DNA of 64,000 bases from positions 1 to 64,000 of the forward strand of contig JAEFAZ010000008.1 of assembly GCA_016292135.1 (NCBI GenBank). Direction: 5' to 3'. The stretch comes from Saccharofermentans sp. GTDB taxonomy: Bacteria > Bacillota > Clostridia > Saccharofermentanales > Saccharofermentanaceae. The notes beneath the pieces were generated by a model. It was not told the origin of the DNA, searched no databases, and saw only the letters and a program-made list of their open reading frames with translations. The first letter of the stretch is position 1; the number at the start of each line of letters is the position of its first letter. Below are positions 15,196-22,563 of this stretch, in pieces. Made by a program: the position numbers and the translations under genes.

Positions 15196-15852
15196 ATGAC
15201 TGACGAACTCAAAGACATAATCTATGCCGATCTGTTCAGATATACGGGCAATACACGCAGGTACAAGAACATCTATGCCTGCTATCTTGAAGAGCGTATG
15301 TCGAGTCCGGAATTCAGTTACATCAGCACCATGAGGCGCACCAGGTATTACTACGACCAGATCTCCAAGCACGACGGCTTAATGAAGAAGTTCTTCAAGT
15401 TCAAGTTCAAGGTCATGAACTTCAGGCTGGAGAGGCTTTCGCGTAAATACCATTTCCAGATCCCTTATGACACCGATATCGGCAAGGGCTTCTATCTTGC
15501 GCATTTCGGCAGGGTCATAATCCACCCCAAGAGCGTCATCGGCCATAATGTCAACGTATCCACGGGCGTCGTTATAGGCACGCAGTTCAGGGGCAAGCGC
15601 AAGGGGTCTCCGCACATAGGCAACTATGTCTGGATCGGTGCGAATGCCATAATAGTCGGCAACATCAATATCGGCAACAATGTACTTATCGCTCCGGGCG
15701 CATATGTCAATTTCGATGTCCCGGACGGATCTATAGTTATAGGCAACCCCGGACTCATCAGAAGGTCTCCGGGCGCGACCCTCAATTATATTAACAACAC
15801 CATCCTCTTCGACGAGTACAACGTTCGCTCGGACGGAGTAAGGCAATGGTGA
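15196..15852 (+). CDS. Serine acetyltransferase-like hexapeptide-repeat protein
   Basis: A 218-residue left-handed beta-helix transferase. An N-terminal helical part (~1-95, several RYYYDQ/RTRYY motifs) is followed by SAT-like coils. IGKGFYLAHFGRVIIHPKSV includes the His of the active site, then VSTGVVIGTQFRGKRKGSPHIGN, IGANAIIVGNI, and GNPGLI. This arrangement is close to CysE or to exopolysaccharide-type serine acetyltransferases. No cysK is adjacent, so an acetyltransferase for surface sugars is equally possible. Overlaps the next gene by 7 nt. Confidence 0.82.
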   Translation: MTDELKDIIYADLFRYTGNTRRYKNIYACYLEERMSSPEFSYISTMRRTRYYYDQISKHDGLMKKFFKFKFKVMNFRLERLSRKYHFQIPYDTDIGKGFYLAHFGRVIIHPKSVIGHNVNVSTGVVIGTQFRGKRKGSPHIGNYVWIGANAIIVGNINIGNNVLIAPGAYVNFDVPDGSIVIGNPGLIRRSPGATLNYINNTILFDEYNVRSDGVRQW

Positions 15853-17084
15853 CAGACAGGGATTTCCACACTTCGGCAAGACAGAGATTTATCGAAAGGC
15901 TCGCTGAGCCTTCTGTCTGTATTATCTTTTCCGGCACATCGAAAAAGGTTACTATTGATGACGAGTACCGCTTTTTCGCTGACGTCAATTTCCGCTACCT
16001 TACCGGGCTTGACCGGGAGGGCATGATCTATGTCGTAAGGAAGACGGAGGAAATGACCCTGGAGATGATCTTCGCTCCCGACAAGGACGAGAAAGAGGAG
16101 CGCTGGCACGGCAAAAGGATGTCATCAGACGAGATAAGGGAGATCACCGGGATCGAAAAGGTCATGGCTTCTGAAGATTACGGAGCCTGGCTCGTCGATA
16201 TCCTGGCGGACGAAGACATCAAGATCCTCACCGACCTGACTTCGGTCACTGACGAGACAAAAGAACTCGTTAAGAATTCGGCAGAAAGGATAAGCGACGT
16301 TTCGAAGATCCTTGAGGAGATGAGGCTCATCAAAGCCTCCTGTGAGATCAGCTGCATAAGGGAAGCTGCAAGGATAACGGAAGAAGCGGTTGAAAGTCTT
16401 AAGGCTTATGTCAAAGAGGGCATGACCGAATACGATCTTCTGACGCGCCTGGAATACGAGCTTGCAAGAAGGAGCGGTCAGATCTTCTCATTTGCAACGA
16501 TCGTGGCCTGCAATTCCAACTCATTATACCTTCATCACAGCATGGCCGACAGGGACATGAAAGTCGTCCCCGGAGGTTATATCCAGATAGACTGCGGCGC
16601 CCGCTGCGACGGCTATTGCGCGGACATATCCCGCGTTATCTTTACGGGAGGGAAAGCCCCTTACGAAGATCCTTCGGATAAAAGATATCTTTTGCATGGT
16701 ATCATTAAAGAGTTGAGGCAGGAAGCCATGGCCTTCATAAGGCCCGGCGTGACTTTCGCGGAACTTAATTCCGTGATGCATAAGATCTGCTCAGAACGCC
16801 TTAAGGAATTGGGGCTGATAGGAGAAGACGAAGATCCCAAGGAAGCGGTCAAAAGATACTACTGGCATAACACTTCCCACTTCCTTGGACTTAACGTTCA
16901 CGATGTCGGCGGAAAGGATAAGGTGTTTGCCGCGGGGATGACGCTCGCTCTCGAGCCCGGCGTATATATTCCCGAGTGGTCTATGGGATTCAGGATAGAG
17001 GACGATGTCCTCGTAACGGAAAACGGATGCTGTTATCTGTCATCAGGCAGAGACGATGCCGGGGAGGAATATATTTGTATCTGA
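15846..17084 (+). CDS. M24-family Xaa-Pro aminopeptidase
   Basis: A 412-residue aminopeptidase P-type enzyme. An N-terminal creatinase-like domain (~1-165) is followed by the pita-bread catalytic domain (~175-410). Dinuclear metal ligands are visible: the two Asp of IQIDCGARCDGYCADISR, the His of HNTSHFLGLNVHDVGG, the Glu of ALEPGVYIP, and the Glu of RIEDDVLVTENG. It removes N-terminal residues preceding proline. ATG 15846 overlaps the upstream stop. The 3' end overlaps the hydrolase start by 10 nt. Confidence 0.93.
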   Translation: MVTDRDFHTSARQRFIERLAEPSVCIIFSGTSKKVTIDDEYRFFADVNFRYLTGLDREGMIYVVRKTEEMTLEMIFAPDKDEKEERWHGKRMSSDEIREITGIEKVMASEDYGAWLVDILADEDIKILTDLTSVTDETKELVKNSAERISDVSKILEEMRLIKASCEISCIREAARITEEAVESLKAYVKEGMTEYDLLTRLEYELARRSGQIFSFATIVACNSNSLYLHHSMADRDMKVVPGGYIQIDCGARCDGYCADISRVIFTGGKAPYEDPSDKRYLLHGIIKELRQEAMAFIRPGVTFAELNSVMHKICSERLKELGLIGEDEDPKEAVKRYYWHNTSHFLGLNVHDVGGKDKVFAAGMTLALEPGVYIPEWSMGFRIEDDVLVTENGCCYLSSGRDDAGEEYICI

Positions 17085-18091
17085 TAAGTCTTGAGATCAA
17101 TCCGGCTCTCCTTATCGCGATAGTCGCGGCAGTTGTTCTGCTGCTCGTCGCGGGAGTAGTATTGCTCCTTTACAAGGTGACGGTCACGGGCATAGTCGAT
17201 AAGGTCTATAAGCGCCCCCGTCCCATGCCGCAGGTCGACCGTTCTCCCAAGCAGATAGAAAGAGAGACCGTCATAGGCAGGGGCCGCAACTGGTTCTACG
17301 CAAACAGGATGCAGTTCCTTAATGTCGGCGTTACTTCCTTTGACGGAACGCATCTTGCAGGTTATTACCGTCCTTCCGCCGAACGCGGCTGCCGCAACGC
17401 GGTCATCCTTATTCCGGGCTACGACGAGCATCCTTCCAAGATGGCGGCATATGCAAGGCTCATCATGAAACAGATGCAGTGCAGCATCCTCATCATCCAT
17501 CCGCGCGCCCACCTAATGAGCGAAGGCGATATCTTCACCTACGGCCTCATGGAGAGCGTTGATCTTGATGCCTGGTTCGATTTCCTTAAGAAGAGGGTCG
17601 GCAGCAACTGCAATATCTATCTCATGGGAAGATCCGTAGGCGCTCTTACGGTCCTGCTCGCAGCCCAGCAGGAAGGCTTTTCGGAGAACGTTGCCGGCAT
17701 AATCGTCGACAGCCCCGGAGAGACTCTTACGGAGCTCATCTGTTCCTGGACCATGGCAAAGAAGAAGAGAAATGTCCAAAGATATATGCCGGGAGTAAGG
17801 CGACTTACCGAGAAGAGGTACGGCTTTGATATGGAACGCTGCGACTGTTCCGTCCATGCGGGCAGGATCAAGGTTCCTGTCCTGATATTCCAGGGCGGCA
17901 GTGACGAGATAACCAAGCCCGTCAAGACGAGACACATCTTCGATAACTTAAGATGCGAAAAGAGGATGGTCGTTGTCGATGACGCAGGCCACAACGAGTG
18001 TTACGACAAGGCTCCCTCACTTTACGAGAAAGAGATAAGAAAATTTATCGAGACCTGCATGGTACGTCTTGTCAAAATCGGACGCTTGTAG
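17075..18091 (+). CDS. Membrane-anchored alpha/beta hydrolase
   Basis: A 338-residue protein with an N-terminal membrane helix (~11-32) and an alpha/beta-hydrolase fold. The nucleophile elbow is LMGRSVGALTVLL (Ser in GRSVGA), the acid is in IFQGGSDEITKP, and the base His is in DDAGHNECYD. Similar proteins are annotated as acyl esterases or peptidase-like hydrolases. The true substrate is unknown. I place the start at TTG 17075, which sits 6 nt behind GGGGAGG and overlaps the M24 gene. The only ATG in frame (16976) lies deep in that gene without an RBS. Confidence 0.82.
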   Translation: MYLISLEINPALLIAIVAAVVLLLVAGVVLLLYKVTVTGIVDKVYKRPRPMPQVDRSPKQIERETVIGRGRNWFYANRMQFLNVGVTSFDGTHLAGYYRPSAERGCRNAVILIPGYDEHPSKMAAYARLIMKQMQCSILIIHPRAHLMSEGDIFTYGLMESVDLDAWFDFLKKRVGSNCNIYLMGRSVGALTVLLAAQQEGFSENVAGIIVDSPGETLTELICSWTMAKKKRNVQRYMPGVRRLTEKRYGFDMERCDCSVHAGRIKVPVLIFQGGSDEITKPVKTRHIFDNLRCEKRMVVVDDAGHNECYDKAPSLYEKEIRKFIETCMVRLVKIGRL

Positions 18092-18097
18092 TATTAT
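18069..18097 (+). promoter_or_regulatory. Promoter of the thiT-thiN operon
   Basis: TTGTCA (18069-18074) and TATTAT (18092-18097) with 17-nt spacing. The -35 is embedded in the last codons of the hydrolase. Transcription would start about 18104, just before the TPP aptamer. Confidence 0.6.
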
Positions 18098-18114
18098 CTC
18101 GCTTGACAATAACG

Positions 18115-18204
18115 GATACGGGGAGCTCGAGCTCGTAAGAGTGACGGCTGAGAGGGCTTTTAGGCCGACCCGATGAACCTGACGGATAATGCCGGCGTAG
18201 GGAG
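18115..18204 (+). promoter_or_regulatory. TPP riboswitch (THI element)
   Basis: The conserved TPP aptamer cores are all present in order: GGGG on the 5' side, GGCTGAGA (pyrimidine pocket), ACCCGATGAACCTGA, GGATAATGCCGGCGTAGGGA on the 3' side. It binds thiamine diphosphate and represses downstream expression. The next gene is a thiamine transporter component and the one after makes TPP, which confirms the assignment. The AACCTG core contains an ATG that extends the thiT frame but is not a start. Confidence 0.96.
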
Positions 18205-18224
18205 AATGTCCAACACATTTTTTT
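18205..18224 (+). terminator. Weak hairpin plus U-run after the aptamer, possible expression platform
   Basis: AATGT (18205-18209) pairs with ACATT (18215-18219), followed by seven T. The stem is only 5 bp. It could be a ligand-dependent terminator or part of a larger switch. Translational control near GGAGG (18257-18261) is the alternative. Confidence 0.35.
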
Positions 18225-18271
18225 ATACGTACATGCCTTCAGTTCTTATATCCGGATCGGAGGTATTTTTT

Positions 18272-19090
18272 ATGTCAAACACAAACAACATTTCCAAGAC
18301 GAGGGTGCTCACGGAAACAGCCATCATGCTGGCTCTTGCGACCGTTTTGTCCCTCATCAAGATCCTTCAGCTGCCCTATGGCGGCGCCGTGACTGTCGCG
18401 AGCATGCTTCCCGCGATAATCATCGCCTACAGGCACGGATTCAGATTCGGCCTGCTCGCAGGATTCGTATTCGGTGTCTTCGAGCAGCTCCTGGGACTTA
18501 ACAACCTTTCTTATGTTACGACCTGGCAGTCAGTCCTCGCCGTAATACTGCTCGACTACATCATCGCATTCATGGTGATCGCAGTCGCAGGCCTTTTCAG
18601 GAAGATCTCTTCCCAGCCTGCCGGACTCATGGCAGGTACGATCCTTGCCTGCGTATTGAGATTCCTCTGCCACGTTATCTCAGGAGCCACCGTATGGGCA
18701 GGTCTTTCGATCCCTTCCGAGGCAGCCCTCATCTACTCCATCGGATACAATGCGACTTACATGATCCCCGAGACGATCGTAACGGCAGCAGCTGCATACT
18801 ATATCGGTTCGATCCTCGATTTCAGGGGCGATAAGATCAAGAGCCTTTCCGTTAAGGGCGACAGCCGCATTCCCGTACTCAAGTGGATCGCAGGACTCGT
18901 TATCGTTGTTGCAGTTATCTTTGATGCAGTCAACATCTTCATGCACCTTCAGAATGCTGAAAGCGGTGAGTTTGACGCCACGGGCTTTGCAAGTGTAAAC
19001 TGGATGCTGATAGGGATCGTAACCCTGGCAGCCGTAGCAGTCGCTGCAGTGCTTTTCGTGATATCCAAGAAGACAAGCGGAAAGAAATAA
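18272..19090 (+). CDS. thiT: ECF transporter S-component for thiamine, with C-terminal extension
   Basis: A 272-residue membrane protein. Residues ~10-195 match the ThiT fold of six helices: LTETAIMLALATVLSLIKI, LPYGGAVTVASMLP, LLNN-LSYVTTWQ and a late IPSEAALIYSIGYNATYMIPETI. It binds thiamine and docks onto a shared EcfA-A'-T module encoded elsewhere. Typical ThiT ends near 190 residues. Here about 75 more follow, adding two helices (~208-230 and ~247-266), an unusual extension. Start ATG 18272 has CGGAGG. Controlled by the TPP riboswitch. Confidence 0.92.
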   Translation: MSNTNNISKTRVLTETAIMLALATVLSLIKILQLPYGGAVTVASMLPAIIIAYRHGFRFGLLAGFVFGVFEQLLGLNNLSYVTTWQSVLAVILLDYIIAFMVIAVAGLFRKISSQPAGLMAGTILACVLRFLCHVISGATVWAGLSIPSEAALIYSIGYNATYMIPETIVTAAAAYYIGSILDFRGDKIKSLSVKGDSRIPVLKWIAGLVIVVAVIFDAVNIFMHLQNAESGEFDATGFASVNWMLIGIVTLAAVAVAAVLFVISKKTSGKK

Positions 19091-19124
19091 GGATCCCTTA
19101 TCCCGGGAAAGAAGGGGAAATCTG

Positions 19125-19748
19125 ATGGGAACATGTCTTATCATATCAGGCGGAGATTATTCTCCTTTGAAAGATGACATCGGATATGACTATGTCATTG
19201 CCTGTGATCTGGGTTATGAACATGCCCTGAAGATGGGCATAAAGCCTGACATCATGGTCTCTGATTTCGATTCCCTTGACCGCAGTAAGTTCCCGGCTGA
19301 TGAGATAGCGCTTCTGGAGTTTCCGGTAAGAAAAGATGACAGCGATACGATGCTCGCCATCAAGCATGCGCTTAAGGAAGGTTACGGTCACATCGTCATC
19401 TCCTGCGCTCTGGGAGGCAGGCTCGATCACACGATCGCCAATATCCAGAGCATGGCATATGTTGCGGAAAGAGGCGGCGTATGTGAGATCATCAGCGATA
19501 AGGAATATCTAAGAACATTTACAGGGGGAGAGCTTTCTCTTGAAAAAAGGGAAGGCTTCTCCCTGTCCTTATTTTCGATAACAGACAGATGCACCGGCGT
19601 ATCGATATCAGGTTCCGCATACGACTGCGAAAACGTTACGCTTACAAATTCATTCCCTTTGGGCATCAGTAATTACTGGAAAGAAGAGCGTGTCACCATA
19701 AGGATGTCTGAAGGCATCATGCTGATCGCCGAATCTTTGATCAAATAG
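19125..19748 (+). CDS. thiN: Thiamine pyrophosphokinase
   Basis: A 207-residue enzyme that converts thiamine plus ATP to thiamine diphosphate. Catalytic-domain motifs are IACDLGYEHALKMGIKPDIMVSDFDSLD (Asp-rich metal site, ~26-52), FPVRKDDSDTMLAIKHAL (~67-84) and GALGGRLDHTIAN-like CALGGRLDHTIANIQ (~95-109). The C-terminal thiamine-binding domain ends GISNYW. It is 34 nt after thiT in the TPP-riboswitch operon, so import and activation of thiamine are controlled together. Confidence 0.94.
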   Translation: MGTCLIISGGDYSPLKDDIGYDYVIACDLGYEHALKMGIKPDIMVSDFDSLDRSKFPADEIALLEFPVRKDDSDTMLAIKHALKEGYGHIVISCALGGRLDHTIANIQSMAYVAERGGVCEIISDKEYLRTFTGGELSLEKREGFSLSLFSITDRCTGVSISGSAYDCENVTLTNSFPLGISNYWKEERVTIRMSEGIMLIAESLIK

Positions 19749-19846
19749 AAGTTCATTTATATTTCATACAAAATCCCCGTATGTTCGGATATAATTATTA
19801 AAAGGGAACTTCCCTTTTGTCAGACCACAACGGAAGGGGTGATTTT

Positions 19847-20389
19847 ATGAAGATCACTACACAGGGAAACGGTATCAAGATCGGCAACAGACTCGAAAGC
19901 AAGATCGAATCCAAGATGAGTAAGTTCGATAAATACTTCGGTGACGAAGGTACTATGAATGTCCGTATCAGACCCGAAGGCAACCGCATGTCTGTCGAGA
20001 TCACGATGAAGATCGACAACAAGATCTACAGAGCCGAGGCCGCTGATGAAGAGATACTCTCTGCAGTAGACCGCACAGTGGATAAGCTCGAATCCCAGAT
20101 CAGAAGAAACAAGACCAAGTTCTTAAAGAAGAGGAAGGATTATCCTCAGATCGTCAACTACATCGAGGATGACGGCGGTGCAGATTATGATCTGGATTCT
20201 GATGCAGATTCCAAGATCACAAGACGCAAGGAGTTTACTCTCCGTCCCATGACAAGTGAGGATGCAGTCCTTCAGCTCGAGATGTTAGGCCACGATTTCT
20301 TCGTATATCTGGATTCGGAACTCGACGCTGTATGTGTATTATATAAGAGGAAGGAAGGCGGATACGGCCTCCTGGAGCCTAAGTATTAA
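19847..20389 (+). CDS. hpf: Long-form ribosome hibernation promoting factor
   Basis: A 180-residue long HPF. The N-terminal S30AE domain (~1-100; MKITTQGNGIKIGNRLESKIE) binds the 30S decoding centre. The C-terminal domain (~125-180; REFTLRPMTSEDAVLQLEML style, reading KEFTLRPMTSEDAVLQLE) dimerises to give 100S ribosomes. A TATAAT at 19790-19795 and a short palindrome AAAGGGAAcTTCCCTTT at 19801-19817 precede it, the latter probably in the 5' leader. ATG 19847 has GGAAGGGG upstream. Monocistronic. Confidence 0.94.
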   Translation: MKITTQGNGIKIGNRLESKIESKMSKFDKYFGDEGTMNVRIRPEGNRMSVEITMKIDNKIYRAEAADEEILSAVDRTVDKLESQIRRNKTKFLKKRKDYPQIVNYIEDDGGADYDLDSDADSKITRRKEFTLRPMTSEDAVLQLEMLGHDFFVYLDSELDAVCVLYKRKEGGYGLLEPKY

Positions 20390-20433
20390 TACAATGGAGG
20401 CCCGAAGCCTCCGGAAGATAAACAGACCATATC

Positions 20434-20469
20434 AGGGGTCGTCTCCATCGGGAGGCGGCCCCTCTTTTT
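20434..20469 (+). terminator. Terminator of hpf
   Basis: A 13-bp stem (20434-20446 with 20451-20463, two G-U pairs) closes a 4-nt loop and is followed by CTTTTT. A shorter GGAGGC/GCCTCC hairpin lies just upstream (20397-20413) without a T-run. Confidence 0.85.
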
Positions 20470-20556
20470 CGAAAAAATAAAACGGGATTGTCACACAAAT
20501 CACTCATTATTCTCTCACATCGGAAAACGTCAGGAGTTATACTGCAGATGGCAAAA

Positions 20557-20607
20557 GGGAAGCGCTGTTCATATAATGATGCGCATCGGATAAGAACGGC
20601 GCTTCCC
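20557..20607 (+). other. Large inverted repeat upstream of the DUF975 gene
   Basis: GGGAAGCGCTGTTC (20557-20570) pairs with GAACGGCGCTTCCC (20594-20607), 14 bp with one G-U, around a 23-nt loop that itself holds ATGCGCAT. There is no T-run. It lies upstream of the TTAAGGTT repeats, so it is either a DNA regulatory element or part of a small RNA. A 48-codon ORF covers it but overlaps the regulatory repeats and looks incidental. Confidence 0.5.
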
Positions 20608-20635
20608 GGAGTGCCGGTAAAGTCTCTGACCGAAG

Positions 20636-20689
20636 TTAAGGTTATGTTAAGGTTTATCCATTTTTCCATTAAGGTTTGTTCTATAGAAT
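20636..20689 (+). promoter_or_regulatory. Promoter with TTAAGGTT direct repeats (OmpR/PhoB-type operator)
   Basis: TTAAGGTT occurs at 20636, 20647 and 20669. The spacings are 11 and 22 bp, exactly one and two helical turns, which is the layout of OmpR/PhoB-family binding sites. A -10 (TATAGAAT, 20682-20689) follows. The next genes are a DUF975 protein and an OmpR-type regulator with its kinase, so autoregulation is plausible. Confidence 0.65.
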
Positions 20690-20694
20690 CGTAA

Positions 20695-20751
20695 CCGTAA
20701 GATCAAAACGGCCTTACGGGATTGAAGATGGAATAAGGCAATACCGTAAGG
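20695..20751 (+). promoter_or_regulatory. Leader with alternative hairpins
   Basis: CCGTAAG (20695-20701) can pair with CTTACGG (20713-20719). Alternatively CCTTACGG (20712-20719) can pair with CCGTAAGG (20744-20751). The two helices share one strand and exclude each other. They lie in the predicted 5' leader about 40 nt before the DUF975 RBS. A cis-regulatory RNA switch is possible. Confidence 0.4.
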
Positions 20752-20791
20752 TCGCGAAGATCTTCTTCATGGAAATAAGGAGGATAAACTT

Positions 20792-21757
20792 ATGTGGAAA
20801 AGAAGAGACGTTAAAGCCAAGGGTAAGGCCGGCTTAGTGAGAAGCTACTGGAAGGCCGTACTGGTAGCCCTGATCATAGCGATAATCGGCGGCGGAGCAG
20901 GTTTCGGCGGCGGATACGTCGGAGGCCTCAATTCCAAGAGCAAGGATCTTGAGACGGTCAGGGTCGACCTCGATGACCTCGATATAGATTTCGACGGATT
21001 AAAGGGTTTTGATCTGGACAGGATCAATGATCTCGGTGACATCAAGGACAGAGTATCAGGATCGGATTCCGAGATCGTTATCAACGGTGTAACCATCGAT
21101 TCAAAAGACTTCAAGGATATCGATGATCTCGATGATCTGAACGATTTCATCAAGGATCACGGCGGAAAAGCAATAGACGTTGATAAGATCAACAGGGAAG
21201 CCGGCAGAGCTGCTTCATTTGTGGGTCTGGCCATCATGGTGATAATCTTTATCATCGCAATGGTAGTATCTGTGATCTCCTTTATCATGGATATATTCCT
21301 CTTCAAACCGATCGAGTTCGGATGCAAGAGATTCTTCAGGAAGAACCTTGATGAGCCTGCGAAGATATCCAATGTGTTCTACGCATTCAGCTCACACTAC
21401 AAGAACACGGTTAAGACCGCATTCTTCTACAACCTGTTCATCTTCCTCTGGTCACTCCTCTTCATCATCCCGGGTATCATCAAGTCTTATTCATACAGAC
21501 TCGTGCCTTATATCATGGGTGAGAATCCCGATATGAACTGGAGACAGGCTCTGGATGAGAGTGCAAGGCTCATGAATGGCAACAAGTGGAGAGCATTCGT
21601 ATATGACCTTTCCTTCCTGGGCTGGGGAATCCTTTCCGCAATGACACTGGGTGTACTCGGTATATTCTATGTCAACCCTTATAAGCAGTCCTCTGATGCA
21701 GCTCTCTACGAAGCGATCAGATACGGCAGCGCAGCTCCTGTTGATGCAGCAGTCTGA
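20792..21757 (+). CDS. DUF975 family membrane protein with acidic loop
   Basis: A 321-residue membrane protein. The C-terminal ~190 residues match DUF975: a helix pair ~145-175, FKPIEFGCKRFFRKNL, FYNLFIFLWSLLFIIPGIIKSYSY, YIMGENPDMNWRQALDESARLM, and LGWGILSAMTLGVLGIFYVNPY. Between the first helix (~21-42) and the second lies an unusual ~95-residue Asp-rich segment with repeated DDL/DxD units (DLDDLDIDFDGL, DIDDLDDLNDF), which may bind cations. Function of DUF975 is unknown. It precedes a two-component pair and may be its target or a sensor partner. Confidence 0.85.
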   Translation: MWKRRDVKAKGKAGLVRSYWKAVLVALIIAIIGGGAGFGGGYVGGLNSKSKDLETVRVDLDDLDIDFDGLKGFDLDRINDLGDIKDRVSGSDSEIVINGVTIDSKDFKDIDDLDDLNDFIKDHGGKAIDVDKINREAGRAASFVGLAIMVIIFIIAMVVSVISFIMDIFLFKPIEFGCKRFFRKNLDEPAKISNVFYAFSSHYKNTVKTAFFYNLFIFLWSLLFIIPGIIKSYSYRLVPYIMGENPDMNWRQALDESARLMNGNKWRAFVYDLSFLGWGILSAMTLGVLGIFYVNPYKQSSDAALYEAIRYGSAAPVDAAV

Positions 21758-21792
21758 TGCCTGATAAAAGGAACAAGAGTATAATTGAATAA

Positions 21793-21845
21793 CGGATATG
21801 ATATAGTAGTGATGACCGGCAGGGATCAAACCTGCCGGTTATCCG
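21793..21845 (+). promoter_or_regulatory. Nested hairpin upstream of the response regulator
   Basis: ACCGGCAGG/CCTGCCGGT (21815-21823, 21831-21839) lies within an outer CGGATA/TATCCG pair (21793-21798, 21840-21845). No T-run follows, so it may reduce rather than stop read-through from the DUF975 gene. Two possible -10 sites (TATAAT 21780-21785; TGATATAGT 21799-21807) sit at its 5' side. Confidence 0.45.
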
Positions 21846-21868
21846 ATTTATTGATCAAAGGGGACACT

Positions 21869-22555
21869 ATGAAACGTAAGATATTGGTCGCTGATGATGA
21901 GGCGGAGATCAGGAATCTGTTGAGGCTCTATCTTGAGAATGAGGGCTATGAAGTATTTGAGGTCGCTTCGGGCGACAAGGTCACAGAAGCATTAAGAACG
22001 TATAAGCCGGACTTGTGTCTTCTTGACATCATGATGCCCGGAAAGGACGGACTTCACGTTCTCCAGGACATAAGAAATGAGAGCAATATCCCCGTCATCA
22101 TAATCTCCGCAAGGACAGCGGACGCCGAGAGGATCCTGGGACTCAACCTGGGTGCCGACGACTACGTGACAAAACCTTTTAATCCTCTGGAAGTTGCAGC
22201 AAGAGTAAAGGCTGCCTTAAGAAGGATCGTTGACAGCGGCAGCGAAGGAAGCGAAGATGACATCATCGAGACAGGTGATCTTGCGCTTGATGTCGGGAAG
22301 TGTCTTCTTACCAAACAGGGTCAGCCCGTGGAACTTACATCCGTGGAATATAAGATAATGGAACTTCTCATGAAGAACCCCAACAGGGTGTTTACCAAGC
22401 AGCAGATCTACGAGTATGCATGGGGTGAGGATTTTATCGTCGCAGACAACAACATAATGGTCGCGATAAGCAAGCTCCGCACCAAACTCGACGAAGATCC
22501 GTCCAGGTATATCAAGACCCTCCGCGGCTTAGGCTACAGGCTTGAAACAAGGTGA
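21869..22555 (+). CDS. OmpR/PhoB-family response regulator
   Basis: A 228-residue regulator. The receiver domain (~1-120) has the acidic pair in LVADDEAE, phospho-acceptor Asp in PDLCLLDIMMPGKDG (~52), Thr/Ser in VIIISART and Lys in DYVTKPFNP. The winged-helix DNA-binding domain (~130-228) shows VELTSVEYKIMELLMKNPNRVFTKQQIYEYAWG and the recognition-helix DNNIMVAISKLRTKL. Together with the adjacent kinase it forms a two-component system. Candidate target: the TTAAGGTT repeats about 1.2 kb upstream. Confidence 0.96.
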   Translation: MKRKILVADDEAEIRNLLRLYLENEGYEVFEVASGDKVTEALRTYKPDLCLLDIMMPGKDGLHVLQDIRNESNIPVIIISARTADAERILGLNLGADDYVTKPFNPLEVAARVKAALRRIVDSGSEGSEDDIIETGDLALDVGKCLLTKQGQPVELTSVEYKIMELLMKNPNRVFTKQQIYEYAWGEDFIVADNNIMVAISKLRTKLDEDPSRYIKTLRGLGYRLETR

Positions 22556-22563
22556 CTTGAGAC

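Noticed and set aside
18173..18271. In-frame ATG extending thiT upstream by 33 codons
   Set aside because: It lies inside the conserved AACCTGA core of the TPP riboswitch and has no RBS. ATG 18272 has CGGAGG and gives the normal ThiT N-terminus.
20548..20694. 48-codon ORF (MAKGKRCSYNDA...) between hpf and the DUF975 gene
   Set aside because: It overlaps the 14-bp hairpin and all TTAAGGTT repeats, the RBS is poorly spaced, and the sequence is not protein-like. It is better explained as regulatory DNA.
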